Part shown: positions 8,217 through 17,224 of the stretch, piece by piece
How positions within the stretch are numbered: the stretch's first letter is position 1
How the letters are laid out: each line of letters opens with the position of its first letter
Assembly (NCBI GenBank): GCA_964480565.1
Contig: CAYZSU010000024.1
Location: 1 to 31,214 of the forward strand
Reading direction: 5' to 3'
DNA: 31,214 bases
Source of the DNA: CAYZSU01 sp964480565
Lineage (GTDB): Bacteria; UBA10199; 2-02-FULL-44-16; JAAZCA01
Made by a program: the position numbers and the translations under genes
Notes under the pieces: generated by a model
Databases searched by the model: none
Told to the model about the DNA's origin: nothing
The model's input: the letters and a program-made list of their open reading frames with translations, nothing else

Positions 8217-9125
8217 CTACTTATTCCACATTTTTTGAAGTGTTGGCCAAATACGATACATCGCAATATATGTGGGTGATGCCACAAATATCGATGAATA
8301 TGTACCAACAATAGCACCAATTAATAATGCAAATGCAAAATCATGCAGGGTGCCGCCGCCTTTAAAAAATAATACAACAACGACTAATAGCACTGTTATG
8401 GATGTAATAATTGTACGTGCCAATGTTGAATTTAAACTTTCATTGACGATATTTAAAATAGTGGAACTGCTAATTCGATCTTTATTTTCTCTAATGCGAT
8501 CAAATACGACAATTGTATCGTTGATGGAATATCCGATCAATGTTAACAATGCCGCAAGAATAGATAAATTGATTTCTTTTCCAAGTAGGGCAAAAAAACC
8601 AAGGGTAATGACGATGTCGTGAATTAGTGCAATAACAGCACCTGGTGCAAAAAGGAAGTCAAAGCGGTAGCCGATATAAACGAGCATTAATACCCAAGAA
8701 AATAAAATAGTAATCCATGCTTTTTTTCGTAGTTCCTGACCTACTTTAGGGCCAACCGTTTCTTCTTGTTCAAGCTGTACTTTATCTTTGCCAAATTTTT
8801 CTTCTAACTTTAGGGTGATTAACTTGCTGACAGACGCATGGTTTTCAGGTTGTTCCACACGAATACTAAATCGTCGATCTTTGGCTTCACCAAATCGAAT
8901 AACATTGATGTCGCCTAAATTTAACTCTGTAATAGCAGCTCTAATATTATCACCAGTTACATTGTTAACAAACTGGTATTCCATTTTAGCGCCGCCTTTG
9001 AAATCAATGCCATAGTTAAATCCATTTTTTAGGATGGCTATCATAGATCCTAGAACAAAAATAAGTGATATTGCAATAAATACATATCTGTACTGAATAA
9101 ATGGTAAATTAAATTTTCGATTCAT
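8217..9125 (-). CDS. secF: Protein-export membrane protein SecF
   Basis: A 302-residue inner-membrane partner of SecD. The pair uses the proton-motive force to complete translocation after SecA. The first membrane segment (about 14-33) is followed by FNYGIDFKGGAKMEYQF, the conserved GxDFxGG start of the periplasmic domain. Five more membrane segments lie in the C-terminal half, with the signature GYSINDTIVVFDRIRENKD. The start has AGAGGCG upstream. It begins 11 bases after secD. All expected parts are present. Confidence 0.97.
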   Translation of the reverse strand: MNRKFNLPFIQYRYVFIAISLIFVLGSMIAILKNGFNYGIDFKGGAKMEYQFVNNVTGDNIRAAITELNLGDINVIRFGEAKDRRFSIRVEQPENHASVSKLITLKLEEKFGKDKVQLEQEETVGPKVGQELRKKAWITILFSWVLMLVYIGYRFDFLFAPGAVIALIHDIVITLGFFALLGKEINLSILAALLTLIGYSINDTIVVFDRIRENKDRISSSTILNIVNESLNSTLARTIITSITVLLVVVVLFFKGGGTLHDFAFALLIGAIVGTYSSIFVASPTYIAMYRIWPTLQKMWNK

Positions 9126-9136
9126 AATCGCCTCTT

Positions 9137-10948
9137 TTATACACTAATACGTGTGATACGTTTTTGGATAATAAAATAATCATATACCATGCGTGTGCAA
9201 ACACAGGCAGTATACATGCTAACAGCCAGTCCTATCATCAAAGTGACAGCAAATCCTTTGATGGGACCTGTTCCAAACTGAAATAGTACAATCGCTGCAA
9301 TGAGCGTGGTGATATTGGCATCAATGATTGTGCGCATTGCACTATGATAGCCAAGTTTTACAGCGGATGCCGCAGATTTTCGTTTTCGCAATTCTTCGCG
9401 AATGCGTTCGAATATTAAGACATTGGCATCTACTGCAATGCCAAGTGTTAGCACAATACCTGCGATACCAGGTAGTGTTAAGGTGGCTTGAAATAGAGAC
9501 AATGCTGCTAGAATGAATAATAGGTTAACCGCAAGCGCAATGTTCGCAATTAAGCCGGATGCACGGTAATATATAATCATAAACACGAATACTAAGATGC
9601 CACCGACAAGGGTTGCATAAATACCTTTTTGAATAGAATCTGCACCTAAACTTGGGCCAACCACTGTTTTTGTTGCTTCTTCAAGCCGTGCCGGAAGGGC
9701 GCCTTCTTTTAAAATAAGTACTAGATCTTCTGCTTCTTTTTGAAGCTCACTAAAGTTTGCAAATGACCCAAATGTGATAATGCCTTCACCATTTAAAATT
9801 GCATTGTTGATATTAGGTGCAGACATAACCGTGCCATCGAGGACAATGGCAAGACTTTTACCAACATTTTCCTTTGTGGTTTTACCAAAGGCCTCAGTCC
9901 CCTTGGTGTCTAAACGAAAGCCAACTGCTGGTCGACCTTGATTTGTAGTGACATAGGCGTCGACTAAGTTATTTCCAGTGATTGCAGTATGTTGATTCAA
10001 CAATACAGGTGTTGCACTGGATTGTTTTTTTGTCACAGTATCATATTGAGTATGAAATGCGACTTCCGTATTTTTGGGTAATTTATCTGCAAGTACTTCA
10101 TTTAATTTAGCGACTGTCTCATAAGAGTGATTGTCTGGCAGTGTATGTTCTTTTCGAGCTACGCTGATCAGTTCAGCTAATTTGATTCTATCTAATTCAG
10201 CACTCACTAATTTAAATTCAAGATGTCCACCTTCTTTGATTAGATTGATTGCACGATCAGGATTGTCTATGCCTGGAAGTTCAACGGCAATACGATCATT
10301 GCCGAGTTTTTGAATTGAAGGTTCTGATACACCGTAACGGTCAATTCGATTTCTAATTTTTTCAAGAGTGGTTAAAATAATGCGTTGATTTAAATACGAT
10401 AAAAAATCTTTTTTCGGTGCAAATGCAATGATTGTTGAATCATCTTCTAGCTTAGATTTATGGTGATAATTATCTGCGAAGTTTTGGGTCGATTCGGTTT
10501 GAATAGTATTTAAAATATCTGATCGTTTTGTGTTGTCGATCCCTTTGATTAAAATGGCATAATTCGTCTTGCTCTGTGTGATTTCCGTATATGTAATTTT
10601 TTTCTTTTTTAGAATATACTCGATATCTGTGATTTGGCTATTTACTTTGTTTCGAATGGCGCGGGATGTATCCACGTCAAATTCCATGTAAATACCGCCT
10701 TGCAAGTCCAAACCTAAATTAATTCCTTTGTCTGGGAAAAAATTAAAGTACCAAGGAAGATTGATATTGTTTTCATTCACGGCAATTGTTTCTGCCCCTG
10801 TATCGTCGGTATTTAATGTGAGAGCTTTTTGATAAGCTTTTTGTTTGATTGCATCAAAATTAAATACTGTTGGGACAAGTAAATAACAGGAGTATATTGT
10901 TAATGCAGATAATAGAATAACTTTCCACTTCCAACTCTTTGGCATCAT
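9137..10948 (-). CDS. secD: Protein-export membrane protein SecD
   Basis: A 603-residue SecD. The N-terminal membrane segment (about 8-28) is followed by a large periplasmic part starting GINLGLDLQGGIYMEF and containing the P1 head. Five membrane segments follow at the C-terminus, with the signature GIAVDANVLIFERIREE. It works with SecF and YajC at the SecYEG channel to draw exported proteins into the periplasm. AAGGA lies seven bases before the start. It follows yajC by 28 bases and leads directly into secF. The length is usual for deltaproteobacteria. Confidence 0.97.
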   Translation of the reverse strand: MMPKSWKWKVILLSALTIYSCYLLVPTVFNFDAIKQKAYQKALTLNTDDTGAETIAVNENNINLPWYFNFFPDKGINLGLDLQGGIYMEFDVDTSRAIRNKVNSQITDIEYILKKKKITYTEITQSKTNYAILIKGIDNTKRSDILNTIQTESTQNFADNYHHKSKLEDDSTIIAFAPKKDFLSYLNQRIILTTLEKIRNRIDRYGVSEPSIQKLGNDRIAVELPGIDNPDRAINLIKEGGHLEFKLVSAELDRIKLAELISVARKEHTLPDNHSYETVAKLNEVLADKLPKNTEVAFHTQYDTVTKKQSSATPVLLNQHTAITGNNLVDAYVTTNQGRPAVGFRLDTKGTEAFGKTTKENVGKSLAIVLDGTVMSAPNINNAILNGEGIITFGSFANFSELQKEAEDLVLILKEGALPARLEEATKTVVGPSLGADSIQKGIYATLVGGILVFVFMIIYYRASGLIANIALAVNLLFILAALSLFQATLTLPGIAGIVLTLGIAVDANVLIFERIREELRKRKSAASAVKLGYHSAMRTIIDANITTLIAAIVLFQFGTGPIKGFAVTLMIGLAVSMYTACVCTRMVYDYFIIQKRITRISV

Positions 10949-10976
10949 GTGACTATCCTTTTCTTCGAAAAATCAT

Positions 10977-11303
10977 TTATTTTGCAGCTTCTGTTCGAAG
11001 TCCTGCAACGGCTTCGCGTGCAATTTTAACGCGAAAATCTTTGCTCAGTTCAACTGTAATGACTTGGTCGGCGACGCTGTGCACTTTGCCATATAGTCCA
11101 CCACGTGTGACCACATCATCCCCTTTTTTTAAGTTGCTAAGCATGTCTTTGTGCTTTTTTTGCTGTTTTTGTTGGGGGCGAATTAGTAGAAAATAAAAAA
11201 TACCGAAAATAAGTACCATTGGCATGAGCATTTGCATCCAATTTCCACCTTCTGCGCCATTTTGTGGCGCAGCCATTGCTAGTAATGATATGTAAGCTAA
11301 CAT
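10977..11303 (-). CDS. yajC: Preprotein translocase accessory subunit YajC
   Basis: A 108-residue protein with one N-terminal membrane segment (about 22-42, WMQMLMPMVLIFGIFYFLLI) followed by RPQQKQQKKHKDML and the small cytoplasmic domain with KKGDDVVTRGGLYGKV. This is the standard YajC pattern. It forms part of the SecDF-YajC complex. Its start overlaps the end of tgt by seven bases, implying coupled translation. AAAGGAA lies just before the ATG. Confidence 0.95.
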   Translation of the reverse strand: MLAYISLLAMAAPQNGAEGGNWMQMLMPMVLIFGIFYFLLIRPQQKQQKKHKDMLSNLKKGDDVVTRGGLYGKVHSVADQVITVELSKDFRVKIAREAVAGLRTEAAK

Positions 11304-12433
11304 GAGAATTCCTTTCGTTTATTTATAAAATTTGTTTTAAAATCAATGAATTGGTTGTTTTTTATGGCAAAGGCGACATTTCCTATCAGATCAAGATAGA
11401 AATGTAAATTGTGAAGTGTGGTAAGTCTGGCGCCTAGAATTTCCTTGGCCTGCATTAGATGGCGTAAATAGGCTCGGCTATAATGCCTACAAGTATAGCA
11501 AGTGCATTCGGGATCAATGGGCGTGGGATCTTCTGCAAACTTTGCATTGAAAATGTTAATATTACCTCTATGCGTAAATAGTGATCCATTGCGTGCATGT
11601 CTCGTGGGCATCACACAGTCAAACATATCGATACCACGGGAAATACCTTCAAGTAAATCTTCAGGTGTGCCAACACCCATTAAATATCGCGGTTTATTGT
11701 TCGGCAATAGATCCGTGCAAATATCTGCGATATCATACATTAGCTCATTGGGCTCTCCAACGGATAATCCGCCAATGGAATAACCATCAAAGCCACGTGC
11801 GGATTCGGATGAAATGTCCATTAAGCGCTGAATATATTCTTTTCGTAAATGGGGATGCATGCCCCCTTGGCCAATACCAAACAATGCATTGTTGTTTGTT
11901 CGTGCATATAATGATCGCTTGGCCCAGCGAAGAGACAGTTCCATTGATTTGCGCGCTTGTTCTTCAGTGGCAGGATAGGGTGTGCATTCGTCAAGGACCA
12001 TCATGATATCACTGCCTAAATGTTCTTGAATTTCAATGGATATTTCTGGGGATAGGAAGTGTTTTTGCCCACCATCCAAATGACTTTGAAATGTAACGCC
12101 ATCTTCTGTAAATTTTTGTCGTAAATCTGCTAATGAAAAAATTTGATAGCCACCACTGTCCGTTAATATGGGCTTATGCCAGTTCATAAAACGATGAAGC
12201 CCACCCAGTTTAGCAATACGCTTGTGTCCAGGTCGTAAGTAAAGATGATATGTATTTCCTAATATAATTTGCGTGCCAATATCCTCTAGGTCTTCGGGAG
12301 TCATTGCTTTAACTGTGCCCAGCGTGCCAACTGGCATGAAAATAGGTGTATGAATGGGGCCATGAGTTGTTTGAATATAGCCCAGTCTTGCCTTCGATTG
12401 CGTGTCTGTATGTGTGAGTTCAAATGAAAACAT
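11297..12433 (-). CDS. tgt: Queuine tRNA-ribosyltransferase
   Basis: A 378-residue TIM-barrel enzyme that swaps guanine 34 for preQ1 in tRNAs with GUN anticodons. Active-site segments are visible: PILTDSGGYQIFSL with the catalytic Asp, GIGQGGMHPHLRK, and FDCVMPTRHARNG. The zinc site appears as CTCYTC plus a later His in TTLHNLHFYLDL. I start it at the ATG 12433, six bases after GAGG; a TTG two codons earlier overlaps the binding site. It follows queA by about ten bases and overlaps yajC at its end. QueA acts on the base that Tgt inserts. Confidence 0.97.
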   Translation of the reverse strand: MFSFELTHTDTQSKARLGYIQTTHGPIHTPIFMPVGTLGTVKAMTPEDLEDIGTQIILGNTYHLYLRPGHKRIAKLGGLHRFMNWHKPILTDSGGYQIFSLADLRQKFTEDGVTFQSHLDGGQKHFLSPEISIEIQEHLGSDIMMVLDECTPYPATEEQARKSMELSLRWAKRSLYARTNNNALFGIGQGGMHPHLRKEYIQRLMDISSESARGFDGYSIGGLSVGEPNELMYDIADICTDLLPNNKPRYLMGVGTPEDLLEGISRGIDMFDCVMPTRHARNGSLFTHRGNINIFNAKFAEDPTPIDPECTCYTCRHYSRAYLRHLMQAKEILGARLTTLHNLHFYLDLIGNVAFAIKNNQFIDFKTNFINKRKEFSC

Positions 12434-12442
12434 AAACAACCT

Positions 12443-13516
12443 CTATAGTATGAGCATGCAATCCCCATAGGAAAAAAAGCGATATTTTTCCTGAATGGCG
12501 GTATTGTATGCGGCTAGTATTTGCTCCCGATTCGCAAATGCACTGATCATCATGAGCAGTGTTGATTTGGGTTGGTGGAAATTTGTTATTATGGCGTCTA
12601 CAACTTTAAAATCATATCCAGGCATAATAAATAAATCCGTAGTCCATTTTCCTGAACAAATGTGGTTCGTAGAAAATGTATGTGTCGTCATATTGTCGCT
12701 GGGTGTACATGCAGCGGATTCAAGTACGCGCGTTGTTGTTGTGCCAAGGGCAATGATACGCTTGCCTTGCTCTTTGGCATGTGCAAGTTCAGCCGCGACA
12801 TCCTTGTTGATTTCGCATCGTTCGCCATGCATGCGATGTTCGGTTATATTATCGCAGCGAACTGGTGTGAATGTGTCAATACCTACATGTAAGGTGATTT
12901 CTTTAATTATGACGCCTTTTTTTTGCAGCGATGCAAGCAGGTCTTGGCTCATGTGAAGTCCAGCGGTGGGTGCGGCACAGGATCCTGATTTTTTGGCATA
13001 AATTGTTTGATAACGATTGCGATCATTGTCCGTGTATGCAGCACGGCCATCGCGATTAATATAAGGTGGCAGCGGTGGAACACCATGGTGTTTCATCGCA
13101 AGATCTAAGCTATTGCCTCTAAATCGCATGAGTAAAAACGGTGCTTCATGGCCAGCCACTTTGGCAGTTGCTTGCATGCCGAAAAAAAGTTGATCACCTT
13201 TTCGAAATCGCTTGGCGCGCTGGGTCAAACATCTCCAAACACCGCTATGAACATCGTGGGGTTCTACAATGAGTAGTTCAATATCTTTCCCATTGGAGCG
13301 TTTTCCAAAAATCCGAGCAGGAATTACTTTTGAATTATTGACTACCAGTATATCATTTTCTGTGAACATATCTGGTAAATCCGTAATATATTGATGCGAG
13401 GTTGTATTTTGTGAACGGTTAAGTACAAGCATACGCGAGCTATCTCGGTTTGGAATAGGTGCTTGCGCAATCAGTTCATCTGGAATGGAATAATCAAAAT
13501 CAGTTAATTGTGTCAT
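12443..13516 (-). CDS. queA: S-adenosylmethionine:tRNA ribosyltransferase-isomerase
   Basis: A 357-residue enzyme that transfers and rearranges the ribose of AdoMet onto preQ1-34 tRNA, giving epoxyqueuosine. Family blocks are present: FDYSIPDELIAQAP at the start, DSSRMLVL, NNSKVIPARIFG, AAPTAGLHMSQDLL and MISAFANREQIL near the end. The frame extends to 13636, but the extra 40 residues lie inside spoIID and are unlike the family, so I start at MTQLTDFDYS (13516), two bases after the spoIID stop. Cotranscription with spoIID and tgt is likely. Confidence 0.96.
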   Translation of the reverse strand: MTQLTDFDYSIPDELIAQAPIPNRDSSRMLVLNRSQNTTSHQYITDLPDMFTENDILVVNNSKVIPARIFGKRSNGKDIELLIVEPHDVHSGVWRCLTQRAKRFRKGDQLFFGMQATAKVAGHEAPFLLMRFRGNSLDLAMKHHGVPPLPPYINRDGRAAYTDNDRNRYQTIYAKKSGSCAAPTAGLHMSQDLLASLQKKGVIIKEITLHVGIDTFTPVRCDNITEHRMHGERCEINKDVAAELAHAKEQGKRIIALGTTTTRVLESAACTPSDNMTTHTFSTNHICSGKWTTDLFIMPGYDFKVVDAIITNFHQPKSTLLMMISAFANREQILAAYNTAIQEKYRFFSYGDCMLIL

Positions 13517-13518
13517 GA

Positions 13519-14658
13519 TCAATAGGCCTGTATGGTTGCTCCTGGAAAGTAATGGTGTAAAATTTCCTGAAAGTTTTTCTTTAATAGTCCCATTTTTTTG
13601 GCACCCCATTGACATAGGCCGACGCCATGCCCCCAACCTTTGCCTGTGAAAACGAGTGTATCATTGCGAAGTGCGACAGAAAACCAGGTACTTTTAAAAT
13701 TCGAATACCCGAGTGTTTTTCGCAATAATACTGCTGGAATCATATGCAGTTGGTCAATGTCCTCAATAAGTAAATGGGCAATGCGCGGGGAGTCTGATAA
13801 TTCAGTGACAAAAATCGATTGAATATCATTTATATGGTGTCCCGTGGGTGCCAGTGTTTGAATAAATGAGGATTTGCTAATCTGATAGGTCCATGAGTTG
13901 TTTTTTGCATGTTTGCAATAGGGATCTGGAATCGATGGTGGTCCGTGTTGCCCTGGCCATACATTATGTGCCAATTCTGTTTGTCCACCGCAATTACTAT
14001 GGAAAAATACAGGGTATAATCCATTGTCCTTAAATAGTACAAGGTGCTTTGTGTCTGTAATGGCGCTGCGTGCGCGTGAATCATAATGTCTCATGTGTTT
14101 AAATCGCTGTGATTGAATGCTGGCATATACATCAAAATCATGATGCCCATGCTGTCGTTCGCGAATGCGTGACAAGGCATATGTTCGCGAGGCAATGGCC
14201 TGAGCTTTAAGAGTGTCTGCAGGCCAGCTCAATGGTACTTCACCTTGAAGAACGCCGATTAAATAGCGTTCAAAAGGCATTTTGATAATAAGATGTGCCT
14301 GGTTCTTAGAGATAGTGGCGATTGTTAGTTGTCCACTCAATGGTATATTATTTACATTATATTCTTGTTTTGCATTGGAAATAATTATTTTTTTCCCAAT
14401 GGACTGCCCATTGCAGATGAGTTGATTGTTTTTTACTGAAATGGATACATGCGATGCTTGGGCTAATTGGCAAGATCGGTCAGAAAGGAGTTGTAACGGC
14501 TGATTTAATCCATTGATATTAAAATTAGCAGCTTTAAATATAAAAATACGGATGAATTGCTCGCCTCCCATTGCTGTAAATGGTGCAATACATAGTCCGA
14601 TTATAGATATCATAGATAGAAGTCGAATGTATCGAGTATATATGGAAGGCCGTGTCAT
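13519..14658 (-). CDS. SpoIID/LytB-domain protein
   Basis: A 379-residue exported protein of the SpoIID/LytB family. A signal peptide or anchor is seen at residues 10-30 (YIRLLSMISIIGLCIAPFTA). The domain core includes MPFERYLIGVLQGEVPLSWP and AQAIASRTYAL, ending with KGWGHGVGLCQWGA. In sporulating Firmicutes SpoIID is a lytic transglycosylase acting on denuded peptidoglycan. Gram-negative members are less understood but likely act on cell wall. Its place at the head of the queA-tgt-yajC-secDF block is shared with several deltaproteobacteria from memory. No strong ribosome binding site is seen. The start lies 168 bases from the divergent GGDEF gene. Confidence 0.88.
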   Translation of the reverse strand: MTRPSIYTRYIRLLSMISIIGLCIAPFTAMGGEQFIRIFIFKAANFNINGLNQPLQLLSDRSCQLAQASHVSISVKNNQLICNGQSIGKKIIISNAKQEYNVNNIPLSGQLTIATISKNQAHLIIKMPFERYLIGVLQGEVPLSWPADTLKAQAIASRTYALSRIRERQHGHHDFDVYASIQSQRFKHMRHYDSRARSAITDTKHLVLFKDNGLYPVFFHSNCGGQTELAHNVWPGQHGPPSIPDPYCKHAKNNSWTYQISKSSFIQTLAPTGHHINDIQSIFVTELSDSPRIAHLLIEDIDQLHMIPAVLLRKTLGYSNFKSTWFSVALRNDTLVFTGKGWGHGVGLCQWGAKKMGLLKKNFQEILHHYFPGATIQAY

Positions 14659-14838
14659 TGCGGGTGGTTATGTCTGCTTTGTTGTGTTTCGTCAATGGGG
14701 TTGTTGAAAAGTTGGATTTCATTATTCGACCTTGATTTTATAACTAATAATGCGTATGCACAAAAAAAGACCATAGGGAGGCAACTTTTTGATAAATAAA
14801 CCGATAATATATGTATAAATGTAATTATGGGGACTTAT

Positions 14839-16437
14839 ATGCGTCAAAAAAAACAGTATATGCTGTCTTATCTTTCTATTGCCGTAAAAATGATTGTAAT
14901 GACAGGAATCATTTATATGGTTTGGTTGGCAGCAAAGCTATATATTATTGAGCATTATAATATACCTGTAATGATGAATGTGTATGGTCTTTCGCTGTAT
15001 TATTATGCATATATAATAGATGTTATTGTGCTAATAGTTGCTGCCAATATTAGTTCATATGTTTTTTTGAGTTGGCCATTGAAAAAATGCATTCATGTGA
15101 TTATGCGGGTGAAAGAGGGCGATTTATTTGCACGAATGCCAGCATGTAATAGTGATGAATTGACGGGGTTGGCCAATGCGTTTAATCGTATGATGCAGCA
15201 ATTTACTGATTTATCCGCACATAAAATTCAAGCAGATCAAGACCTGTTTATTGCCAAGGAAGAGCTCAAGTTAAAGACATCCCTTGAAGAAAAAAATACG
15301 ATTATAGAGCAAACCAATCAAAAATTAGCGGATATTGTGCATAATATGTCACTTCTATATGAAGTGGGGCAGGAAGTGAGCTCTGTTGTTGATTTGGATG
15401 AGCTGTATGCACAGATTACAAATACGTTAAAACGATCATTTCATACCAATAAAATAATGATTGCGGTATTGGATGATAAGGATTGTCATTTTCACGTAAA
15501 AGCAGCTTATGGCTTGATGAATGAAAATGAGTTGTTGCAGCAATCATTTGCTTTAGGTGAAGGGCTTACAGGGCTGGTCGCCCAAAGTCGGCGCAAAATA
15601 TATGTGCGGGATACAGATATGGATTTTCGCTTTAATCGGGATAAACATGAGGTGCCCGATTATTCCTGTTCATTTTTGTCCATTCCATTAATTGTGAAGG
15701 ATGATGTCTTGGGTGTAATTAATTACCTGAGGGAATCAGATAATCAGTTTAGCAAGCAAGATGTAAAAATGCTGTCTTTAGTAGCCAATCAAGTGGCATT
15801 AGCGATTTCAAATGCCAAGCTATATACGAAAACTCGTGAATTATCTGTAAAGGATGAGTTGATTGGGATTCATAATCGTCGTTATTTTAACCAAATGTTG
15901 CAGATGGAATGGAAGCGGGCGATACGATTTAAACGGGAATTGTCGCTTATTATTTTGGATGTGGATCATTTTAAGTCATATAATGATACATTTGGACATC
16001 CGCAAGGTGATCAAGCCTTAAAGCAAATTGGTGCCATATTTAAGGATAATTTACGTGAAGTGGATACGATTGCGCGCATTGGTGGGGAGGAGTTTGTGCT
16101 ATTGCTGCCAGGAACGGATCAACGCGGTGCAATTGCAGCGGCTGAAAAAGTGCGATTATTGGTGGAATCCAGCGCATTTTTAACTGTGAACGATGAACAA
16201 ACACGACCGATGACCATTTCTGCAGGGATTTCAACCTATCCATTAGACGCCGATCAGATGGAAGATATGGTGGATCATGCGGATATTGCATTATATCGGG
16301 CAAAGGAAAATGGCCGAAATCAAGTGGAATGTTATCAAGTAATTGAGATTGATCCAGAAAATATAATCACTTCGGATGCAGAGGATGAAACTGAAATTGC
16401 AGTATTGCCTTCCAAACGAACTCCAGCCTTGCATTGA
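14839..16437 (+). CDS. Membrane GAF-GGDEF diguanylate cyclase
   Basis: A 532-residue protein predicted to make cyclic di-GMP. Two membrane segments (about 16-36 and 55-77) bracket a very short outer loop. A HAMP-like stretch (about 80-130), a coiled coil (130-170), a GAF domain (about 170-325) and a C-terminal GGDEF domain follow. The active loop is GGEEF (415-419), preceded at the correct distance by REVD (406-409), a product-inhibition I-site. The metal-binding LDVDHFKSYNDTFGHPQGD is intact. The enzyme should be active and feedback-controlled; the GAF ligand is unknown. I prefer the ATG at 14839 because GGGGA precedes it; an ATG at 14827 would add four residues. A PilZ protein that could read the signal lies at 30407. 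Confidence 0.93.
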   Translation: MRQKKQYMLSYLSIAVKMIVMTGIIYMVWLAAKLYIIEHYNIPVMMNVYGLSLYYYAYIIDVIVLIVAANISSYVFLSWPLKKCIHVIMRVKEGDLFARMPACNSDELTGLANAFNRMMQQFTDLSAHKIQADQDLFIAKEELKLKTSLEEKNTIIEQTNQKLADIVHNMSLLYEVGQEVSSVVDLDELYAQITNTLKRSFHTNKIMIAVLDDKDCHFHVKAAYGLMNENELLQQSFALGEGLTGLVAQSRRKIYVRDTDMDFRFNRDKHEVPDYSCSFLSIPLIVKDDVLGVINYLRESDNQFSKQDVKMLSLVANQVALAISNAKLYTKTRELSVKDELIGIHNRRYFNQMLQMEWKRAIRFKRELSLIILDVDHFKSYNDTFGHPQGDQALKQIGAIFKDNLREVDTIARIGGEEFVLLLPGTDQRGAIAAAEKVRLLVESSAFLTVNDEQTRPMTISAGISTYPLDADQMEDMVDHADIALYRAKENGRNQVECYQVIEIDPENIITSDAEDETEIAVLPSKRTPALH

Positions 16438-16493
16438 TGTGGCATGGGACTAATAATGCCCCTGAAATGCTTTTTTTAAAACAGTCCTTTAAT

Positions 16494-16740
16494 GGAACTG
16501 TTGAAAAATAGCAATTTTAGGGGTGTTCAAAAATGTTCAGATTGCCTAACCTCTATCGAATTACTAGAGGTTTCAGGCATAAACGCGACTAACACTTAGC
16601 AGCCGTATATCTATACGGTTGCTAAGTAAGTCTTGTTTGCAAGGGCGGACAGCAAATTCAATGAGGGCGCATACATACGAGTATGTAACCGAATTGAATT
16701 TGTTGGACAACGCCGAAGATGGGCGTTTTTCAACAACTCC
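16494..16740 (+). repeat. MITE-like repeat family, copy 3, with target duplication
   Basis: A 247-bp copy flanked on both sides by TTAAT (16489-16493 and 16741-16745), a 5-bp target duplication. The ends are inverted repeats: GGAACTGTTGAAAAATAGC at the left, and at the right the complement of GGAGTTGTTGAAAAACGCC, about 15 of 19 alike. Inside are three hairpins: TGCCT..CCTCTA / TAGAGG..AGGCA (from 16543), CTTAGCAGCCGTATA / TATACGGTTGCTAAG (16595-16626), and AAATTCAAT / ATTGAATTT (16654-16701) around CATACGAGTATG. It fills most of the 385-base gap between the GGDEF gene and rplS. No protein is encoded. Confidence 0.88.
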
Positions 16741-16764
16741 TTAATAAAAAAATACGACCACAAC

Positions 16765-16791
16765 TTGACAAATTAGCAAATGCACTATAAA
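16765..16791 (+). promoter_or_regulatory. Likely sigma-70-type promoter of rplS
   Basis: TTGACA at 16765-16770 is a perfect -35 box. TATAAA at 16786-16791 is a near-consensus -10, but spacing is 15 bases rather than 17. It lies about 30 bases upstream of the rplS start and just downstream of repeat copy 3. Confidence 0.5.
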
Positions 16792-16822
16792 AGCTTTCGA
16801 CTTAGTTAAGAGGGAGTTTAGT

Positions 16823-17221
16823 ATGAATATTGTCGAACAGATTCAACGAGAAAATTTACGAAGTGATTTGCCTGAGTTTCGACCAGGTGACACAGTAAAA
16901 GTGTATTGTCGCATTCGTGAGGGTGAAAAAGAACGTATACAGATGTTTCAAGGTGTATGTATTCGTCGCCATCGTGGTGGTATCTCAACAACATTTACAG
17001 TTCGTAAAATATCCTATGGTACGGGTGTCGAACGTATCTTTCCGCTACATTCGCCATTTATTGAGAAAATTGAAATTGTGAGTCGTGGTAAAGTGCGTCG
17101 ATCCAGACTATATTATTTGCGTGCTTTACGTGGTAAGGCAGCGCGTATTCGCAGTGAATTGCACTTTGCTCCTAAGAAGGCTACAAAAAAAGATGTCGCA
17201 GCTAGTACAGAAAATGCCTAG
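16823..17221 (+). CDS. rplS: 50S ribosomal protein L19
   Basis: A 132-residue L19 at the 30S-50S interface. Family blocks are present: FRPGDTVKVYCRIREGEKER, QMFQGVCIRRHRGGISTTFT, VRKISYGTGVERIFPLHSPF and RRSRLYYLRALRGKAARI. GAGGGAG precedes the ATG. It is somewhat longer than the usual ~115 residues owing to a Lys/Ala-rich tail. rnhB follows after three bases, a common pairing. The usual rpsP-rimM-trmD genes are not upstream here; instead a mobile repeat and the GGDEF gene are. Confidence 0.97.
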   Translation: MNIVEQIQRENLRSDLPEFRPGDTVKVYCRIREGEKERIQMFQGVCIRRHRGGISTTFTVRKISYGTGVERIFPLHSPFIEKIEIVSRGKVRRSRLYYLRALRGKAARIRSELHFAPKKATKKDVAASTENA

Positions 17222-17224
17222 GCA

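Noticed and set aside
16494..16740. CRISPR array
   Set aside because: The repeats are hairpin modules within one element, not regularly spaced direct repeats with spacers.
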